Numbered from the stretch's first letter, positions 35,670-45,459 are shown. The stretch: DNA of 64,000 nt from Ruegeria faecimaris (GCF_900182615.1 NZ_FXTE01000014.1:31721-95720); one strand, 5' to 3'. Made by a program: numbers and translations. The notes: generated by a model from the sequence alone, not told the origin.

Positions 35670-37022
35670 ATGTCCGGACACGGCACGCCCATCCCGATGA
35701 CCTCGCACCCTTGCGGTCCGCTGACCGGAACGGCCGAGGTGCCTGGTGACAAGTCGATCTCGCACCGATCGCTGATCCTGGGCGCGATGGCCGTGGGTGA
35801 AACCCGGATCACCGGTCTGTTGGAGGGTGAGGACGTTCTGGACACCGCAAAGGCGATGCGTGCCTTTGGGGCTGAGGTGACAGATCACGGGGGTGGCGAA
35901 TGGTCAGTCCATGGTGTGGGCGTCGGTGGCTTTGCCGAACCCGATCAGGTTATTGACTGCGGCAACTCGGGCACCGGCGTTCGGTTGATCATGGGTGCGA
36001 TGGCGACCTCTGCGATTTCCGCGACATTCACGGGGGATGCCAGCCTCAACAAACGCCCTATGGCGCGGGTAACCGATCCTCTGGCGTTGTTTGGTGCGCA
36101 ATCTGTGGGACGCACCGGGGGGCGCCTACCTATGACGATTGTGGGTGCAGCAGACCCTGTCCCAGTAAAGTACGAGGTTCCTGTTCCCTCCGCACAGGTG
36201 AAATCTGCCGTTTTGTTGGCAGGTCTGAACGCACCGGGCAAGACCGTGGTGATTGAGGCCGAAGCGACCCGGGACCATTCCGAGCGGATGCTGGCCGGAT
36301 TCGGGGCTGAAATCACGGTCGAGGATACCGATGAGGGGCGGGTGATCACCCTGACCGGTCGCCCTGAGTTGAAACCGCAGATCATCGTTGTGCCCCGTGA
36401 TCCCTCCAGCGCGGCCTTTCCGGTCTGTGCTGCGCTGATCACGCCCGGATCTGATGTTCTGGTTCCGGGCATCGGCCTGAACCCGACCCGCGCGGGTCTG
36501 TTTACCACTCTGCGTGAGATGGGTGCTGACTTGACCTATGAAAATGAGCGCGAAGAGGGTGGTGAACCGGTCGCGGATCTACGTGCCCGGTATTCCCCCG
36601 ATATGAAAGGAATCTCGGTTCCTCCGGAACGAGCGGCCTCGATGATTGACGAATACCCGGTTCTATCTGTGGTCGCGGCAAATGCCACAGGCACCACAAT
36701 GATGGGTGGCGTAAAAGAACTGCGCGTCAAGGAAAGCGACCGTATTGATGCGATGGCCCGCGGCCTGCGCGTTAATGGCGTCACCGTCGATGAGGGCGAT
36801 GATTGGTGGTCTGTGGATGGTTTGGGAATTGGCAATGTTCCCGGCGGCGGCACCTGTGAGAGCTTTCTGGATCACCGGATCGCGATGTCCTTTATGGTTA
36901 TGGGTATGGGGGCGAAAAATCCGGTCGGAGTCGACGATGGCGGCCCGATCGCAACGTCTTTCCCGATCTTCGAACCGTTGATGGCTGGCCTTGGTGCGCG
37001 GCTGCAGCGAAACAACCGGTAA
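35670..37022 (+). CDS. aroA: 3-phosphoshikimate 1-carboxyvinyltransferase (EPSP synthase)
   Basis: 450 residues. GDKSISHR (26-33), [29 protein letters not shown] and [14 protein letters not shown] are conserved catalytic blocks of AroA. The [11 protein letters not shown] with SLNKRPM and [13 protein letters not shown] pattern is the class II set, as in the CP4 enzyme, but the glyphosate-position loop reads [10 protein letters not shown] with Gly101 where CP4 has Ala. The enzyme joins PEP with shikimate-3-phosphate, sixth step to aromatic amino acids. It ends 5 bases before cmk; the two are commonly adjacent. Confidence 0.97.
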   Translation: MSGHGTPIPMTSHPCGPLTGTAEVPGDKSISHRSLILGAMAVGETRITGLLEGEDVLDTAKAMRAFGAEVTDHGGGEWSVHGVGVGGFAEPDQVIDCGNSGTGVRLIMGAMATSAISATFTGDASLNKRPMARVTDPLALFGAQSVGRTGGRLPMTIVGAADPVPVKYEVPVPSAQVKSAVLLAGLNAPGKTVVIEAEATRDHSERMLAGFGAEITVEDTDEGRVITLTGRPELKPQIIVVPRDPSSAAFPVCAALITPGSDVLVPGIGLNPTRAGLFTTLREMGADLTYENEREEGGEPVADLRARYSPDMKGISVPPERAASMIDEYPVLSVVAANATGTTMMGGVKELRVKESDRIDAMARGLRVNGVTVDEGDDWWSVDGLGIGNVPGGGTCESFLDHRIAMSFMVMGMGAKNPVGVDDGGPIATSFPIFEPLMAGLGARLQRNNR

Positions 37023-37027
37023 ATGCG

Positions 37028-37645
37028 ATGGCAGTTGCCAGTTTCACCATAGCAATCGATGGCCCGGCAGCAGCGGGGAAGGGCACGATTTCCAATGCCG
37101 TTGCCGCCCATTTCGGGTTTGCGCACCTCGATACCGGCCTGCTTTACCGTGCGGTTGGCCGCAGAACGCTGGAAGGTGCCGACCCGGTTAGTGCCGCGCA
37201 AACGCTGACTGCCGAGGACCTGGATCAGGGTGATCTGCGCACGGCTGAAATCGCGCAAGCGGCCTCGAAAGTTGCAGTTATCCCCGAGGTGCGGGCTGCA
37301 TTGGTCGATTTTCAGCGCGCCTTTGCGCGCCGCGCGGGCGGTGCAGTGTTGGACGGTCGTGACATCGGAACCGTTATTTGCCCGCGGGCCGAGGTTAAAC
37401 TGTTTGTCACCGCCAGCGCCGAAGTGCGCGCTGAGAGACGGTTTCTGGAACTGGACGCCAAGGGCCATGAGGTTACACGCTCACAGGTGTTGGCCGATGT
37501 GCGTGAGCGGGACGCTCGGGATGCCGAACGCAGCACGGCACCTATGAAGCCAGCTGAGGATGCGGTCATACTGGATACCTCGGACCTGAGCATTGACGCA
37601 GCTCTCGCCCGCGCGATTGAGGTCATCGAACCAGTTCTGCCCTAG
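37028..37645 (+). CDS. cmk: Cytidylate kinase Cmk
   Basis: 205 residues. Walker A is [13 protein letters not shown] (10-22), and the LID and CMP-binding blocks appear as [13 protein letters not shown] and [12 protein letters not shown]. It phosphorylates CMP and dCMP. It follows aroA closely, a standard arrangement often continued by rpsA; here the pair is separated from rpsA by a hypothetical gene and a halogenase, an unusual insertion. Confidence 0.95.
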   Translation: MAVASFTIAIDGPAAAGKGTISNAVAAHFGFAHLDTGLLYRAVGRRTLEGADPVSAAQTLTAEDLDQGDLRTAEIAQAASKVAVIPEVRAALVDFQRAFARRAGGAVLDGRDIGTVICPRAEVKLFVTASAEVRAERRFLELDAKGHEVTRSQVLADVRERDARDAERSTAPMKPAEDAVILDTSDLSIDAALARAIEVIEPVLP

Positions 37646-37746
37646 GGCCGTTTGCCAGAGCAAACACAACTTTGTTCACTAAGCTTTGTTTGGCCAGCGC
37701 CCGAGGCGTCGATTACCTTTGTATCGACATCTGCCGGAGGTAATCG

Positions 37747-38262
37747 ATGTTCCGCCTGATTTTGATTTTTACCTTTCTCGCCAGTGGGCTTTCAGCGCAA
37801 GAGGCAGAACCGCCAATGACCTACGAGCGTTTGGGCAAGATATTGTTTGCGCTTGACCCCGAGACAGAGCCTCTTGGGCCAGGCTTTCAGCTTACCATCG
37901 CGGAGGTTCCCGTTCTGGTGATTACCGACGTCAATGCGGACCGGATGCGGGCCATGGTGTCGATCCAAAGTGTCGAAGATCTGAGTGCTCAGGACATGCA
38001 ACGGATGATGCAGGCGAATTTCGACAGTACCCTGGATGCGCGATATGCGATTGCCAATGGCACCTTGTGGGCTGCGTTCATCCACCCCTTGTCGCGGCTG
38101 GAAAGGGATCAGTTGATCTCGGGGCTGGCCCAGACGGTGAACATCGCCAACACCTACGGCACCTTGTATTCCAGCGGAGTTGCGGAATTTGGCGGCGGCG
38201 ATAGCAATGATCTTCAGCGCGCTCTGATCGAAGAGCTTCTGAAAAAAGGCGAGGATATCTGA
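37747..38262 (+). CDS. Hypothetical secreted protein
   Basis: 171 residues with a clear N-terminal signal peptide (LILIFTFLASGLSAQEAE, cleavage probably after Ala-Gln or Ser-Ala). The mature part (FALDPETEPLGPGFQLTIAEVPV, later MRAMVSIQSVEDLS) is acidic at its N terminus and resembles small periplasmic proteins of the CesT/YbjN-like fold, but I would not name a family. It has its own 100-base upstream region. Placement between cmk and the halogenase is uncharacteristic. Confidence 0.65.
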   Translation: MFRLILIFTFLASGLSAQEAEPPMTYERLGKILFALDPETEPLGPGFQLTIAEVPVLVITDVNADRMRAMVSIQSVEDLSAQDMQRMMQANFDSTLDARYAIANGTLWAAFIHPLSRLERDQLISGLAQTVNIANTYGTLYSSGVAEFGGGDSNDLQRALIEELLKKGEDI

Positions 38263-38401
38263 CGCAGGGCCGGTACTTGCGCATATCCTCTCTCGTAGCA
38301 TCCACCATCCTAAAGAAATTCGCGCAGTGGCGAGCGGCCTGTGTTGCCGGGTCTGATGACCCGACATGTATGCAGGTTCGGCCGTCATAGTGCCTAGCTG
38401 G

Positions 38402-38524
38402 ATGCAGGAAAGCTGTTATAGTTTCTCTCAGGCAAAAAGGGAAAGCTGCTTTACAAGCCCCAAAATCAAAAAGGGCAGGCGGCTAAAAAACCCCAAAACC
38501 AACAGGGACAGAAAATATGAATAA
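38402..38524 (+). other. Repeat-rich leader of the halogenase gene with a possible 40-residue upstream ORF
   Basis: The 100 bases before the halogenase start are A-rich and contain near-direct repeats: CCCCAAAATCAAAAAGGGCA at 38458-38477 and CCCCAAAACCAACAGGGACA at 38491-38510, with a weaker third copy around 38431-38455. An ATG at 38402 opens a lysine- and arginine-rich 40-codon frame whose stop overlaps the halogenase start (38517) by eight bases. Its ribosome site is weak. The layout could be a translated leader peptide, or only a chance frame over an AT-rich repeat. Confidence 0.3.
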
Positions 38525-40202
38525 TCGTTTGCGCAAGATCACCATTGTGGGTGGCGGCACGGCAGGTTGGATGACCGCGCTGATCCTGGAAATGGTGTTT
38601 TCACGCACGTCAGCACCCAAGGATCGCCCGCGTATCTGCCTGATCGAAAGCCCCAATATCTCGACTGTGGGCGTCGGCGAGGCCACGGTTCCACGGATGC
38701 CGGTCACGCTGCGCCAGGCCGGCATTTCAGAGCGGGATTTCTTCCGTGAGACCAACGCCTCGTTCAAGCTGGGCGTGAAGTTTTGTAATTGGAACAAGGA
38801 CGCCAAGGGCAATCGCATTGATTACGTGAACCCTTTTGCGCATGGCCAGTTGTTAGAGGGGTTAGAGCCCGCAGAATACTTCCTGCGCTTTGGCAATGGC
38901 GATAGGGATTTCACGCAGTCCATCTCGCCCCATGATGATCTGGCGCGCCTGTGCAAAGGTGGGCGGCCACTGGGTCAGCCAGAGTTTGAGCAGCGGTTCG
39001 GCTATGCCTATCATCTGGATGCTGTGAAGTTTGCAGGCATGTTGACCAGGGTTTGCACCAAGCGCGGCGTTGAGCACATCCAGGACGAGGTGAAATCGGT
39101 CGAGCTGGATGAGCAGGGCAATGTCAGTCATCTGATGCTAGAAAAGAAAGGCCGCCATGACATTGAGATGGTCGTGGATTGCACCGGGTTTCGCGGCTTG
39201 ATTATCAACAAGGCGCTGGGCGAGCCATTCATGGATTATTCTGACTATCTGCCCAACGACCGCGCCATGGCGTTGCAGATCGAGCACCCGGATCCAGAAA
39301 AAATTGAAAGCGTCACACGGTCCACCGCACTTGGTGCGGGGTGGACCTGGCGGGTGCCGCTCTTTAACCGTGTGGGCACGGGCTATGTCTACTCATCCGC
39401 GCATCGCACGGATGAACAGGCGGCGGATGAATACCTCGAATGGCTGGGCGATAGCGGCAAAGGTGCGACGCCGCGTGTGATCCCGATGCGTATCGGACGA
39501 GTGCGCAATGCCTGGGTCAAGAATTGCGTGGCGATCGGACTGGCCGGAGGGTTCATCGAACCGCTGGAAAGTACAGCGATCCACATGATTGATCATGCGG
39601 TGCGCTGGTTCGCCGAGCATCTGCCCACGCGGGACATCGAACCGTCGCTGCGGGCGAGATATAACAAGCAAATGGACAAGCTCTATGACGAGGTTCTGGA
39701 TTTCATTTGTCTGCACTACCGCTTGGGCAACCGCACGGATGATCAATATTGGATCGACGCGCGGACCGAAATGAAGATACCGGATCGGCTGGCCGAGAAC
39801 CTTGAGCTGTGGCAGCACCGCCTGCCTTTGGAACGAGATATCGAGTTTGCAACGCTTTTCGATTTCCGCGTCTATCAAACGGTTCTTTTGGGTAAGCAGG
39901 TCTATGATACGGGCTATGGTGCCGGCATCCGCGATCGCTTGCGGCCGTTGAAGAAACCGATCTGGTTCCAGTGGTGGAAAGGCGCGAAAGTGGATCTTGC
40001 GCAGATACTCAGATCAATGCCTGATCACAAAACCCTGCTGCGCGATATCCGGGGCGAGCTAGAGCGCCCGGCCTTTGGAAAGGCCGCAGCAGCGAAGCCA
40101 ACAGTCGCGATGCCGGGCGCGGCCCCGGTACCTTTGGCGGTCCAGAACATGCCGAATTTTGCCGAAATCCAAAGCGGCTCAAAAGATCTGCAACTGTTTT
40201 AG
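38517..40202 (+). CDS. Flavin-dependent tryptophan halogenase family protein
   Basis: 561 residues. The FAD fold starts with ITIVGGGTAGWMTALIL (9-25). Halogenase hallmarks are all visible: a Lys in NASFKLGVKFCNW (Lys84, matching the catalytic Lys of PrnA), AGWTWRVPLF (about 274-283, the WxWxIP motif with V in place of I), and GFIEPLESTAIHM (Glu at about 351). These enzymes use FADH2 and oxygen to form HOCl, which the Lys carries to an aromatic substrate. No partner flavin reductase, TonB receptor or biosynthetic cluster is adjacent, so the substrate (free Trp, peptide, or other aromatic) is unknown. A repeat-rich leader precedes it and a hairpin follows. Confidence 0.85.
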   Translation: MNNRLRKITIVGGGTAGWMTALILEMVFSRTSAPKDRPRICLIESPNISTVGVGEATVPRMPVTLRQAGISERDFFRETNASFKLGVKFCNWNKDAKGNRIDYVNPFAHGQLLEGLEPAEYFLRFGNGDRDFTQSISPHDDLARLCKGGRPLGQPEFEQRFGYAYHLDAVKFAGMLTRVCTKRGVEHIQDEVKSVELDEQGNVSHLMLEKKGRHDIEMVVDCTGFRGLIINKALGEPFMDYSDYLPNDRAMALQIEHPDPEKIESVTRSTALGAGWTWRVPLFNRVGTGYVYSSAHRTDEQAADEYLEWLGDSGKGATPRVIPMRIGRVRNAWVKNCVAIGLAGGFIEPLESTAIHMIDHAVRWFAEHLPTRDIEPSLRARYNKQMDKLYDEVLDFICLHYRLGNRTDDQYWIDARTEMKIPDRLAENLELWQHRLPLERDIEFATLFDFRVYQTVLLGKQVYDTGYGAGIRDRLRPLKKPIWFQWWKGAKVDLAQILRSMPDHKTLLRDIRGELERPAFGKAAAAKPTVAMPGAAPVPLAVQNMPNFAEIQSGSKDLQLF

Positions 40203-40247
40203 GCGCTCTGTCCTTTCGGAGCTGAAGAAGAATACAAATCGACCCGA

Positions 40248-40272
40248 CCTCAGCCATGCAAGGCTGGGGTTT
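40248..40272 (+). terminator. Intrinsic terminator after the halogenase gene
   Basis: CCTCAGCC and GGCTGGGG form an eight-base stem (one G-T pair) over a six-base loop, followed by TTT, beginning about 45 bases after the halogenase stop. Short T run, so moderate strength. Confidence 0.55.
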
Positions 40273-40502
40273 GCGTGTTATTTTGTGATACGCACGGTAA
40301 AACTTGCAGCGCCTGTGCGAACCCGTTATAGAGCGCGCGTCGACAAGGCGATTTGAGCCATAAAACAATGAGACGAGCAGGGTCGGACCAACCGGCCCTC
40401 TTTGTTTTGCGGTATATGTCAGGTCGTCTGACCAATCCACGAAGACCGGCGGAGACAACCGCTCGGCCAGCAAAAACGTTATGTAAAGGAAAACACTGCC
40501 AG
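40273..40502. promoter_or_regulatory. Upstream region of rpsA
   Basis: About 230 bases between the halogenase terminator and the rpsA start code for nothing convincing; a longer in-frame reading from 40353 is not conserved S1 sequence. It presumably holds the rpsA promoter and leader with the AAAGGAA ribosome site near 40485. I see no firm promoter boxes. In other proteobacteria S1 binds its own leader to repress translation, so structure here is worth noting. Confidence 0.4.
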
Positions 40503-42179
40503 ATGGCTGATACAACCATGGAGGAATTCGAAGCCCTCCTTAATGAAAGCTTCGAAATGGACACGCCCGAAGAGGGTTCTGTTGTCAAAGGTAAGGTTCT
40601 GGCGATCGAAGCCGGCCAAGCCATCATCGACGTCGGCTACAAAATGGAAGGCCGCGTTGATCTGAAAGAATTCGCAAATCCTGGCGAAGCCCCTGAAATC
40701 ACTGTTGGTGACGAGGTTGAAGTTTACCTGCGCGCCGCAGAAAACGCCCGTGGCGAAGCTGTCATCTCACGTGAGATGGCCCGCCGTGAAGAGGCATGGG
40801 ATCGTCTGGAAAAAGCATATGCCGACGACCAGCGCGTCGAAGGTGCAATCTTTGGTCGTGTCAAAGGTGGCTTCACCGTCGATCTGGGTGGTGCAGTTGC
40901 GTTCCTGCCCGGCTCGCAGGTTGACGTGCGCCCCGTACGCGACGCTGGCCCTCTGATGGGTCTGAAGCAGCCGTTCCAGATTCTGAAAATGGACCGTCGC
41001 CGTGGCAACATCGTTGTTTCGCGCCGCGCAATCCTGGAAGAATCGCGTGCCGAACAGCGCGCCGAGGTAATCGGCAACCTGACCGAAGGTCAGACCGTCG
41101 AAGGCGTCGTCAAGAACATCACCGAGTACGGTGCGTTTGTTGACCTGGGCGGCGTTGACGGCCTTCTGCACGTCACCGACATGGCATGGCGTCGTGTGAA
41201 CCACCCGTCCGAGATCCTGACGATCGGCGAGACCATCAACGTTCAGGTCATCAAGATCAACAAAGAGACCCACCGTATCAGCCTGGGCATGAAGCAGCTG
41301 CAGGAAGATCCGTGGGATCTGGTTGCAGCCAAGTATCCGCTGAGCTCGGTTCATCAGGGTCGCGTCACCAACATCACCGACTACGGCGCGTTCGTCGAGC
41401 TGGAAGCCGGTGTCGAAGGTCTGGTGCACGTGTCCGAGATGTCCTGGACCAAGAAAAACGTCCACCCCGGCAAGATCGTTTCGACCAGTCAGGAAGTCGA
41501 CGTCATGGTTCTGGAAATCGATGGCGCCAAGCGTCGCGTGTCTCTGGGCCTGAAGCAGACTCAGCGCAACCCGTGGGAAGTGTTTGCAGAAACACACCCC
41601 GAGGGCACCGAAGTCGAAGGCGAAGTCAAGAACATCACCGAATTCGGTCTGTTCATTGGCCTCGAAGGCGACATCGACGGCATGGTTCATCTCAGCGATC
41701 TGTCCTGGGACGAGCGTGGCGAGGATGCCATCCAGAACTACCACAAGAACGACGTGGTACAGGCCGTAGTGTCTGAAGTGGATGTCGAGAAAGAGCGTAT
41801 CTCGCTGTCGATCAAAGCCCTGGGCGGTGACAAGTTCGCCGAAGCCGTGGGCGGCGTGAAGCGTGGCTCGATCATCACCGTTGAGGTCACCGCGATCGAA
41901 GATGGCGGCATCGAGGTCGAGTACGAAGGTATGAAGTCGTTCATCCGTCGGTCCGACCTGTCGCGTGACCGTGCCGAACAGCGCCCCGAGCGTTTCTCGG
42001 TCGGTAACAAGGTCGACGTCCGCGTCACCAATGTCGACAGCAAGACCCGTCGTCTGGGTCTGTCGATCAAGGCACGTGAGATCGCCGAAGAGAAAGAGGC
42101 CGTGGAACAGTACGGTTCTTCCGACTCGGGCGCATCGCTGGGCGATATCTTGGGTGCAGCGCTGAAGTCGGGCGACTAA
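40503..42179 (+). CDS. rpsA: 30S ribosomal protein S1
   Basis: 558 residues from ATG at 40503. Six S1 domains are recognisable from the repeated pattern G.V..I..YGAFV.L..GVEGLVH.S: for example VKNITEYGAFVDLGGVDGLLH, VTNITDYGAFVELEAGVEGL and VKNITEFGLFIGLEGDIDGM. It binds mRNA and brings it to the 30S subunit; the first two repeats form the ribosome anchor. The C-terminal SSDSGASLGDILGAALKSGD tail is typical of alphaproteobacteria. A strong terminator follows. Confidence 0.98.
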   Translation: MADTTMEEFEALLNESFEMDTPEEGSVVKGKVLAIEAGQAIIDVGYKMEGRVDLKEFANPGEAPEITVGDEVEVYLRAAENARGEAVISREMARREEAWDRLEKAYADDQRVEGAIFGRVKGGFTVDLGGAVAFLPGSQVDVRPVRDAGPLMGLKQPFQILKMDRRRGNIVVSRRAILEESRAEQRAEVIGNLTEGQTVEGVVKNITEYGAFVDLGGVDGLLHVTDMAWRRVNHPSEILTIGETINVQVIKINKETHRISLGMKQLQEDPWDLVAAKYPLSSVHQGRVTNITDYGAFVELEAGVEGLVHVSEMSWTKKNVHPGKIVSTSQEVDVMVLEIDGAKRRVSLGLKQTQRNPWEVFAETHPEGTEVEGEVKNITEFGLFIGLEGDIDGMVHLSDLSWDERGEDAIQNYHKNDVVQAVVSEVDVEKERISLSIKALGGDKFAEAVGGVKRGSIITVEVTAIEDGGIEVEYEGMKSFIRRSDLSRDRAEQRPERFSVGNKVDVRVTNVDSKTRRLGLSIKAREIAEEKEAVEQYGSSDSGASLGDILGAALKSGD

Positions 42180-42206
42180 GTCCGAGCCTCTGCCAAGCCG
42201 AATTTG

Positions 42207-42240
42207 CGGCCCCGCGTGAAAGCGCGGGGCCGTTTTTGTT
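42207..42240 (+). terminator. Intrinsic terminator after rpsA
   Basis: CGGCCCCGCG and CGCGGGGCCG form a perfect ten-base GC-rich stem over a six-base loop (TGAAAG), followed directly by TTTTTGTT. A textbook rho-independent terminator 27 bases after the rpsA stop. Confidence 0.93.
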
Positions 42241-42449
42241 GCGAATCAACATGTTCGCATTTTCAGGCTAATTGGGGCTTAGGTTCATGCATTTGTCGGG
42301 CAAATTACATGAACTGGCAAAAATTCGCGTTACTTAACTGTAATTTTCAGCCTTTGCCCGCAGAGTTTACGTTCCCCCGAACCCAGTTTTTTCCTATACT
42401 GTTCAGAATAATAGGCATGGTTAACCGGTCGCCTGGGAGGGTAACGCAC

Positions 42450-42734
42450 ATGATCCGTTCAGAACTGATTCAGAAAATCGCCGACGAGAACCCGCATCTT
42501 TATCAGCGTGACGTCGAGCGAATCGTGAATACCGTGTTCGAAGAAGTAACGGATGCGATGGCGCGAGGGGATCGGGTTGAACTGAGAGGCTTTGGTGCGT
42601 TTTCAGTGAAACAGCGCGATGCCCGTGTGGGTCGTAACCCACGCACCGGCGAAACTGTGCAGGTCGAAGAAAAATGTGTTCCGTTTTTCAAAACTGGCAA
42701 GTTGCTAAGGGACCGGTTGAACGGTAAAGCCTAG
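42450..42734 (+). CDS. ihfB: Integration host factor subunit beta
   Basis: 94 residues from ATG at 42450 with GGGAGGG upstream. The DNA-binding arm GRNPRTGE with the intercalating Pro and the preceding [16 protein letters not shown] are diagnostic of the HU/IHF family; the length and the [22 protein letters not shown] block match IHF-beta. It bends DNA as a heterodimer with IhfA. The rpsA-ihfB-lapA order is the conserved one in proteobacteria. Confidence 0.95.
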   Translation: MIRSELIQKIADENPHLYQRDVERIVNTVFEEVTDAMARGDRVELRGFGAFSVKQRDARVGRNPRTGETVQVEEKCVPFFKTGKLLRDRLNGKA

Positions 42735-42737
42735 GCC

Positions 42738-43091
42738 ATGATGCGCTACCTTCGATATGCTTTTCTCGCGGTCCTCGGGATCGTCTTGATTTCAGTCTCT
42801 CTGGCCAACCGCGAAGCGGTTGAGCTGACACTTATTCCTTCGGCTATTGCCGATTTGCTTGGCTTCAACTTCAGCGCTTCCTTGCCGCTGTTCGTGGTGG
42901 TTCTGGGTGGCATCGTCGCTGGCCTGGTCATTGGCTTTCTTTGGGAATGGCTGCGCGAACACAAGCACCGCCGCGATGCTACCGCCAGCAAAGGTGAAGT
43001 GCGCAAGCTTGAGCGTGAGATCAAGAAGCTCAAGAAAGCGCAGAACGAAGGACAGGACGAAGTTCTCGCCCTGTTGGATGAGGCCAGCTGA
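42738..43091 (+). CDS. LapA-domain (DUF1049) membrane protein
   Basis: 117 residues with two membrane segments ([17 protein letters not shown] and [20 protein letters not shown]) and a C-terminal charged coiled segment ([20 protein letters not shown], about 85-104). The [12 protein letters not shown] block and overall plan match the LapA domain, whose E. coli member controls LpxC turnover with LapB. It follows ihfB by three bases, as in many proteobacteria; LapB is not next to it here. Confidence 0.85.
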   Translation: MMRYLRYAFLAVLGIVLISVSLANREAVELTLIPSAIADLLGFNFSASLPLFVVVLGGIVAGLVIGFLWEWLREHKHRRDATASKGEVRKLEREIKKLKKAQNEGQDEVLALLDEAS

Positions 43092-43099
43092 GGCCCGGA

Positions 43100-43750
43100 A
43101 TGTCGGATGTATCGGTTAAAATCTGCGGCCTGACTGCACCAGATCACGTGCGCGCAGCAGCTGATGCGGGTGCACGGTATCTTGGTTTCAACTTCTTTCC
43201 GAAATCGCCTCGATATGTTTCGCCTCAACAGGCAGCAGCTTTGTTCGAGCATGTCCCCGTTGGGGTTGCAAAGGTCGCCTTGGTTGTGAACGCCACGGAT
43301 GAGTTGTTGGACAGTATCACCGCAGTCGCCCCTTTTGACATGTTGCAGCTGCATGGCTCAGAATCTGTCGAGCGGGTGCAGGAAATCAAGGCGCGCTATG
43401 GGTTGCCTGTTATCAAGGTGGTTGGTGTTGCAGATGCCGAAGACCTGGCCGCCATTGATACTTATTGCGATGTTGCCGATCAGTTGCTGATAGATGCCAA
43501 GGCGCCAAAGAGCTCGGTTCTGCCGGGTGGAAACGGGCTGGCGTTTGACTGGCGTTTGCTGGCTGGGCGCAAATACTGGCGCAAGCCCTGGATGCTGGCC
43601 GGTGGGTTGAACCCCGGCAATGTGGCCGAGGCCATCCGTATGACGGGCGCGCGTCAGGTCGATGTCGCCTCGGGCGTGGAAAGTGCACCGGGCATCAAGG
43701 ATGCCGCGATGGTTCGTGCGTTTGTAGACGCTGCAATTCGGGCCGGTTAA
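43100..43750 (+). CDS. trpF: Phosphoribosylanthranilate isomerase TrpF
   Basis: 216 residues. KICGL near the N terminus (with catalytic Cys), the [14 protein letters not shown] block, MLQLHGSE, and ...[11 protein letters not shown]...[14 protein letters not shown] are the canonical TrpF motifs. It converts phosphoribosylanthranilate to CdRP in tryptophan synthesis. It is followed, 92 bases later, by trpB, the usual order in Rhodobacterales, while trpA lies 7 kb away on the other strand. Confidence 0.95.
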   Translation: MSDVSVKICGLTAPDHVRAAADAGARYLGFNFFPKSPRYVSPQQAAALFEHVPVGVAKVALVVNATDELLDSITAVAPFDMLQLHGSESVERVQEIKARYGLPVIKVVGVADAEDLAAIDTYCDVADQLLIDAKAPKSSVLPGGNGLAFDWRLLAGRKYWRKPWMLAGGLNPGNVAEAIRMTGARQVDVASGVESAPGIKDAAMVRAFVDAAIRAG

Positions 43751-43842
43751 GGTATCACATCTAAGGATTCCCATGTGCGTTTTGCCATGGCAAATCCCGC
43801 CGCTACCTCCTATGAACAACGGGTACGACGATGGAGACACCC

Positions 43843-45090
43843 ATGGCCAACGATCTTTTCAATTCCTTCATGTCCGGCCCAGACGAGCAGGGCCGTTTCG
43901 GCATTTTCGGCGGGCGTTTTGTCAGCGAAACGCTGATGCCGCTGATCCTGGCGCTGGAAGAGGAATATGAAAAGGCCAAGGACGATGCCTCATTTTGGGC
44001 CGAGATGGATGATCTGTGGGCCAACTATGTGGGACGCCCCTCGCCACTATATTATGCCGAGCGCCTGACCGAGCATCTGGGTGGCGCCAAAATCTATCTG
44101 AAGCGCGATGAGCTGAACCACACCGGCGCGCACAAGATCAATAACGTATTGGGCCAGATCATTCTGGCGCGGCGCATGGGCAAGACCCGGATCATTGCCG
44201 AGACCGGCGCCGGACAGCATGGCGTGGCCACAGCCACCGTTTGCGCCAAGTTCGGTTTGAAATGCGTGGTCTATATGGGCGCGCATGATGTGCAGCGACA
44301 GGCCCCGAACGTGTTCCGCATGCGCCTGCTGGGGGCCGAAGTGATCCCTGTGACGTCAGGTCGTGGCACATTGAAAGACGCGATGAACGATGCGTTACGT
44401 GACTGGGTGACCAACGTGCGCGATACGTTTTATTGCATCGGTACAGTTGCTGGCCCGCACCCGTATCCGGCGATGGTGCGCGACTTTCAGTCGATCATCG
44501 GCAAGGAAGCCAAGGAACAGATGCACAAGGCTGAGGGCCGTTTACCCGACACGCTCATCGCCGCCATCGGTGGTGGATCGAACGCAATGGGTCTGTTCTA
44601 CCCGTTCCTGGATGATAAATCCGTCAACATCATCGGTGTCGAAGCCGGTGGTAAGGGCGTGAACGACAAGATGGAACATTGCGCCTCGCTGACCGGCGGC
44701 CGCCCGGGTGTTCTGCATGGCAACCGCACCTATCTGCTGCAGGATGATGACGGGCAAATCCTCGAAGGATACTCGATCTCGGCTGGTCTGGATTACCCGG
44801 GCATTGGCCCTGAACATTCATGGCTGAATGATATCGGCCGCGCGCAATATGTGTCGATCACCGACAAAGAGGCGCTTGAGGCGTTCCAGCTTTGCTGTGC
44901 AACCGAAGGCATCATCCCGGCGCTTGAACCTAGCCATGCGCTGGCTCATGTGATGAAGATCGCGCCGGATCTGCCCAAGGATCACCTGATCTGCATGAAT
45001 ATGTGTGGACGTGGTGACAAGGATGTTCAGACTGTGGCGAAATATCTGAACTTCGACATGTCGGATACCGAAGGCCGCAGCGCCGATTGA
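43843..45090 (+). CDS. trpB: Tryptophan synthase beta chain TrpB
   Basis: 415 residues from ATG at 43843 with GGAGAC six bases upstream; ATG at 43831 is an in-frame alternative. The PLP lysine is Lys98 in [15 protein letters not shown], followed by [10 protein letters not shown] and [10 protein letters not shown]. It joins indole with serine in the alpha2-beta2 complex with TrpA. After its stop begins the tRNA-like/slipin stretch. Confidence 0.98.
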   Translation: MANDLFNSFMSGPDEQGRFGIFGGRFVSETLMPLILALEEEYEKAKDDASFWAEMDDLWANYVGRPSPLYYAERLTEHLGGAKIYLKRDELNHTGAHKINNVLGQIILARRMGKTRIIAETGAGQHGVATATVCAKFGLKCVVYMGAHDVQRQAPNVFRMRLLGAEVIPVTSGRGTLKDAMNDALRDWVTNVRDTFYCIGTVAGPHPYPAMVRDFQSIIGKEAKEQMHKAEGRLPDTLIAAIGGGSNAMGLFYPFLDDKSVNIIGVEAGGKGVNDKMEHCASLTGGRPGVLHGNRTYLLQDDDGQILEGYSISAGLDYPGIGPEHSWLNDIGRAQYVSITDKEALEAFQLCCATEGIIPALEPSHALAHVMKIAPDLPKDHLICMNMCGRGDKDVQTVAKYLNFDMSDTEGRSAD

Positions 45091-45118
45091 CCAGGCGGTA
45101 AAATTTGAAATTTCTGAC

Positions 45119-45153
45119 AAAAGCTGTGTGCCTTTGAACGGTGTGCAGCTTTG
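45119..45153 (+). terminator. Hairpin after trpB
   Basis: AAAGCTG (45120-45126) and CAGCTTT (45146-45152) pair perfectly over a 19-base loop, ending in a T-rich second strand (TTTGG). It is the likely transcript end of trpF-trpB. The large loop may hold a minor inner stem. Confidence 0.5.
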
Positions 45154-45385
45154 GTTTCCAGCCTGCGGCTTTTCGAATGTTGCGCAGCTGGGTAATTTTG
45201 TTGCGCACCCGCCACAGGTGCATTTCCACCTCTCAGAATATCATTGAGCGAATCCTGCCCCTTCGCCTAAACCCGCCGTTACCGGTCAAAACGGGCCGGA
45301 CCCTAGCGAGCAGAGGTGATCACTCTCTCGGTGCGGACGGCGCTGCCGAAACCGTATGCCAGGGCCGAAACCGGGGATTGGTACA
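45154..45385. other. Non-coding stretch before the tRNA-like pair
   Basis: About 230 bases without a convincing gene. Minus-strand frames over the region are tRNA shadows, not proteins. Two sites with GG and GC ten bases apart (near 45153 and 45191), the spacing of sigma-54 promoters, occur here, but their flanks deviate from consensus, so no promoter is called. Confidence 0.35.
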
Positions 45386-45386
45386 T

Positions 45387-45459
45387 GCTTTGTAGCTCAG
45401 GTGGAAGAGCGGCAGATGGCAAGTCTGTGAGCGAAGGTTCGACACCTTCCAAAGCTCCA
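45387..45459 (+). tRNA. Degenerate tRNA-Cys-like gene (GCA)
   Basis: A cloverleaf can be drawn by hand: six-base acceptor stem (GCTTTG, 45387-45392, with CAAAGC, 45450-45455), D stem GCTC/GAGC (45395-45398 with 45407-45410), anticodon stem GCAGA/TCTGT, T stem GAAGG/CCTTC with loop TTCGACA, then T as discriminator and encoded CCA (45457-45459). Departures from a functional tRNA: only six acceptor pairs, and the anticodon loop TGGCAAG has G where U33 is invariant; the anticodon reads GCA (Cys) or, if the loop is shifted, GGC. The discriminator U73 suits Cys. It is probably a tRNA mimic, not a working tRNA. Confidence 0.6.

Noticed and set aside
45153..45204. GG-N10-GC spacings as possible sigma-54 promoters for the tRNA-like locus
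   Set aside because: Flanking bases differ from the TGGCAC and TTGC[AT] consensus, and no RtcR-type activator gene is in the window.
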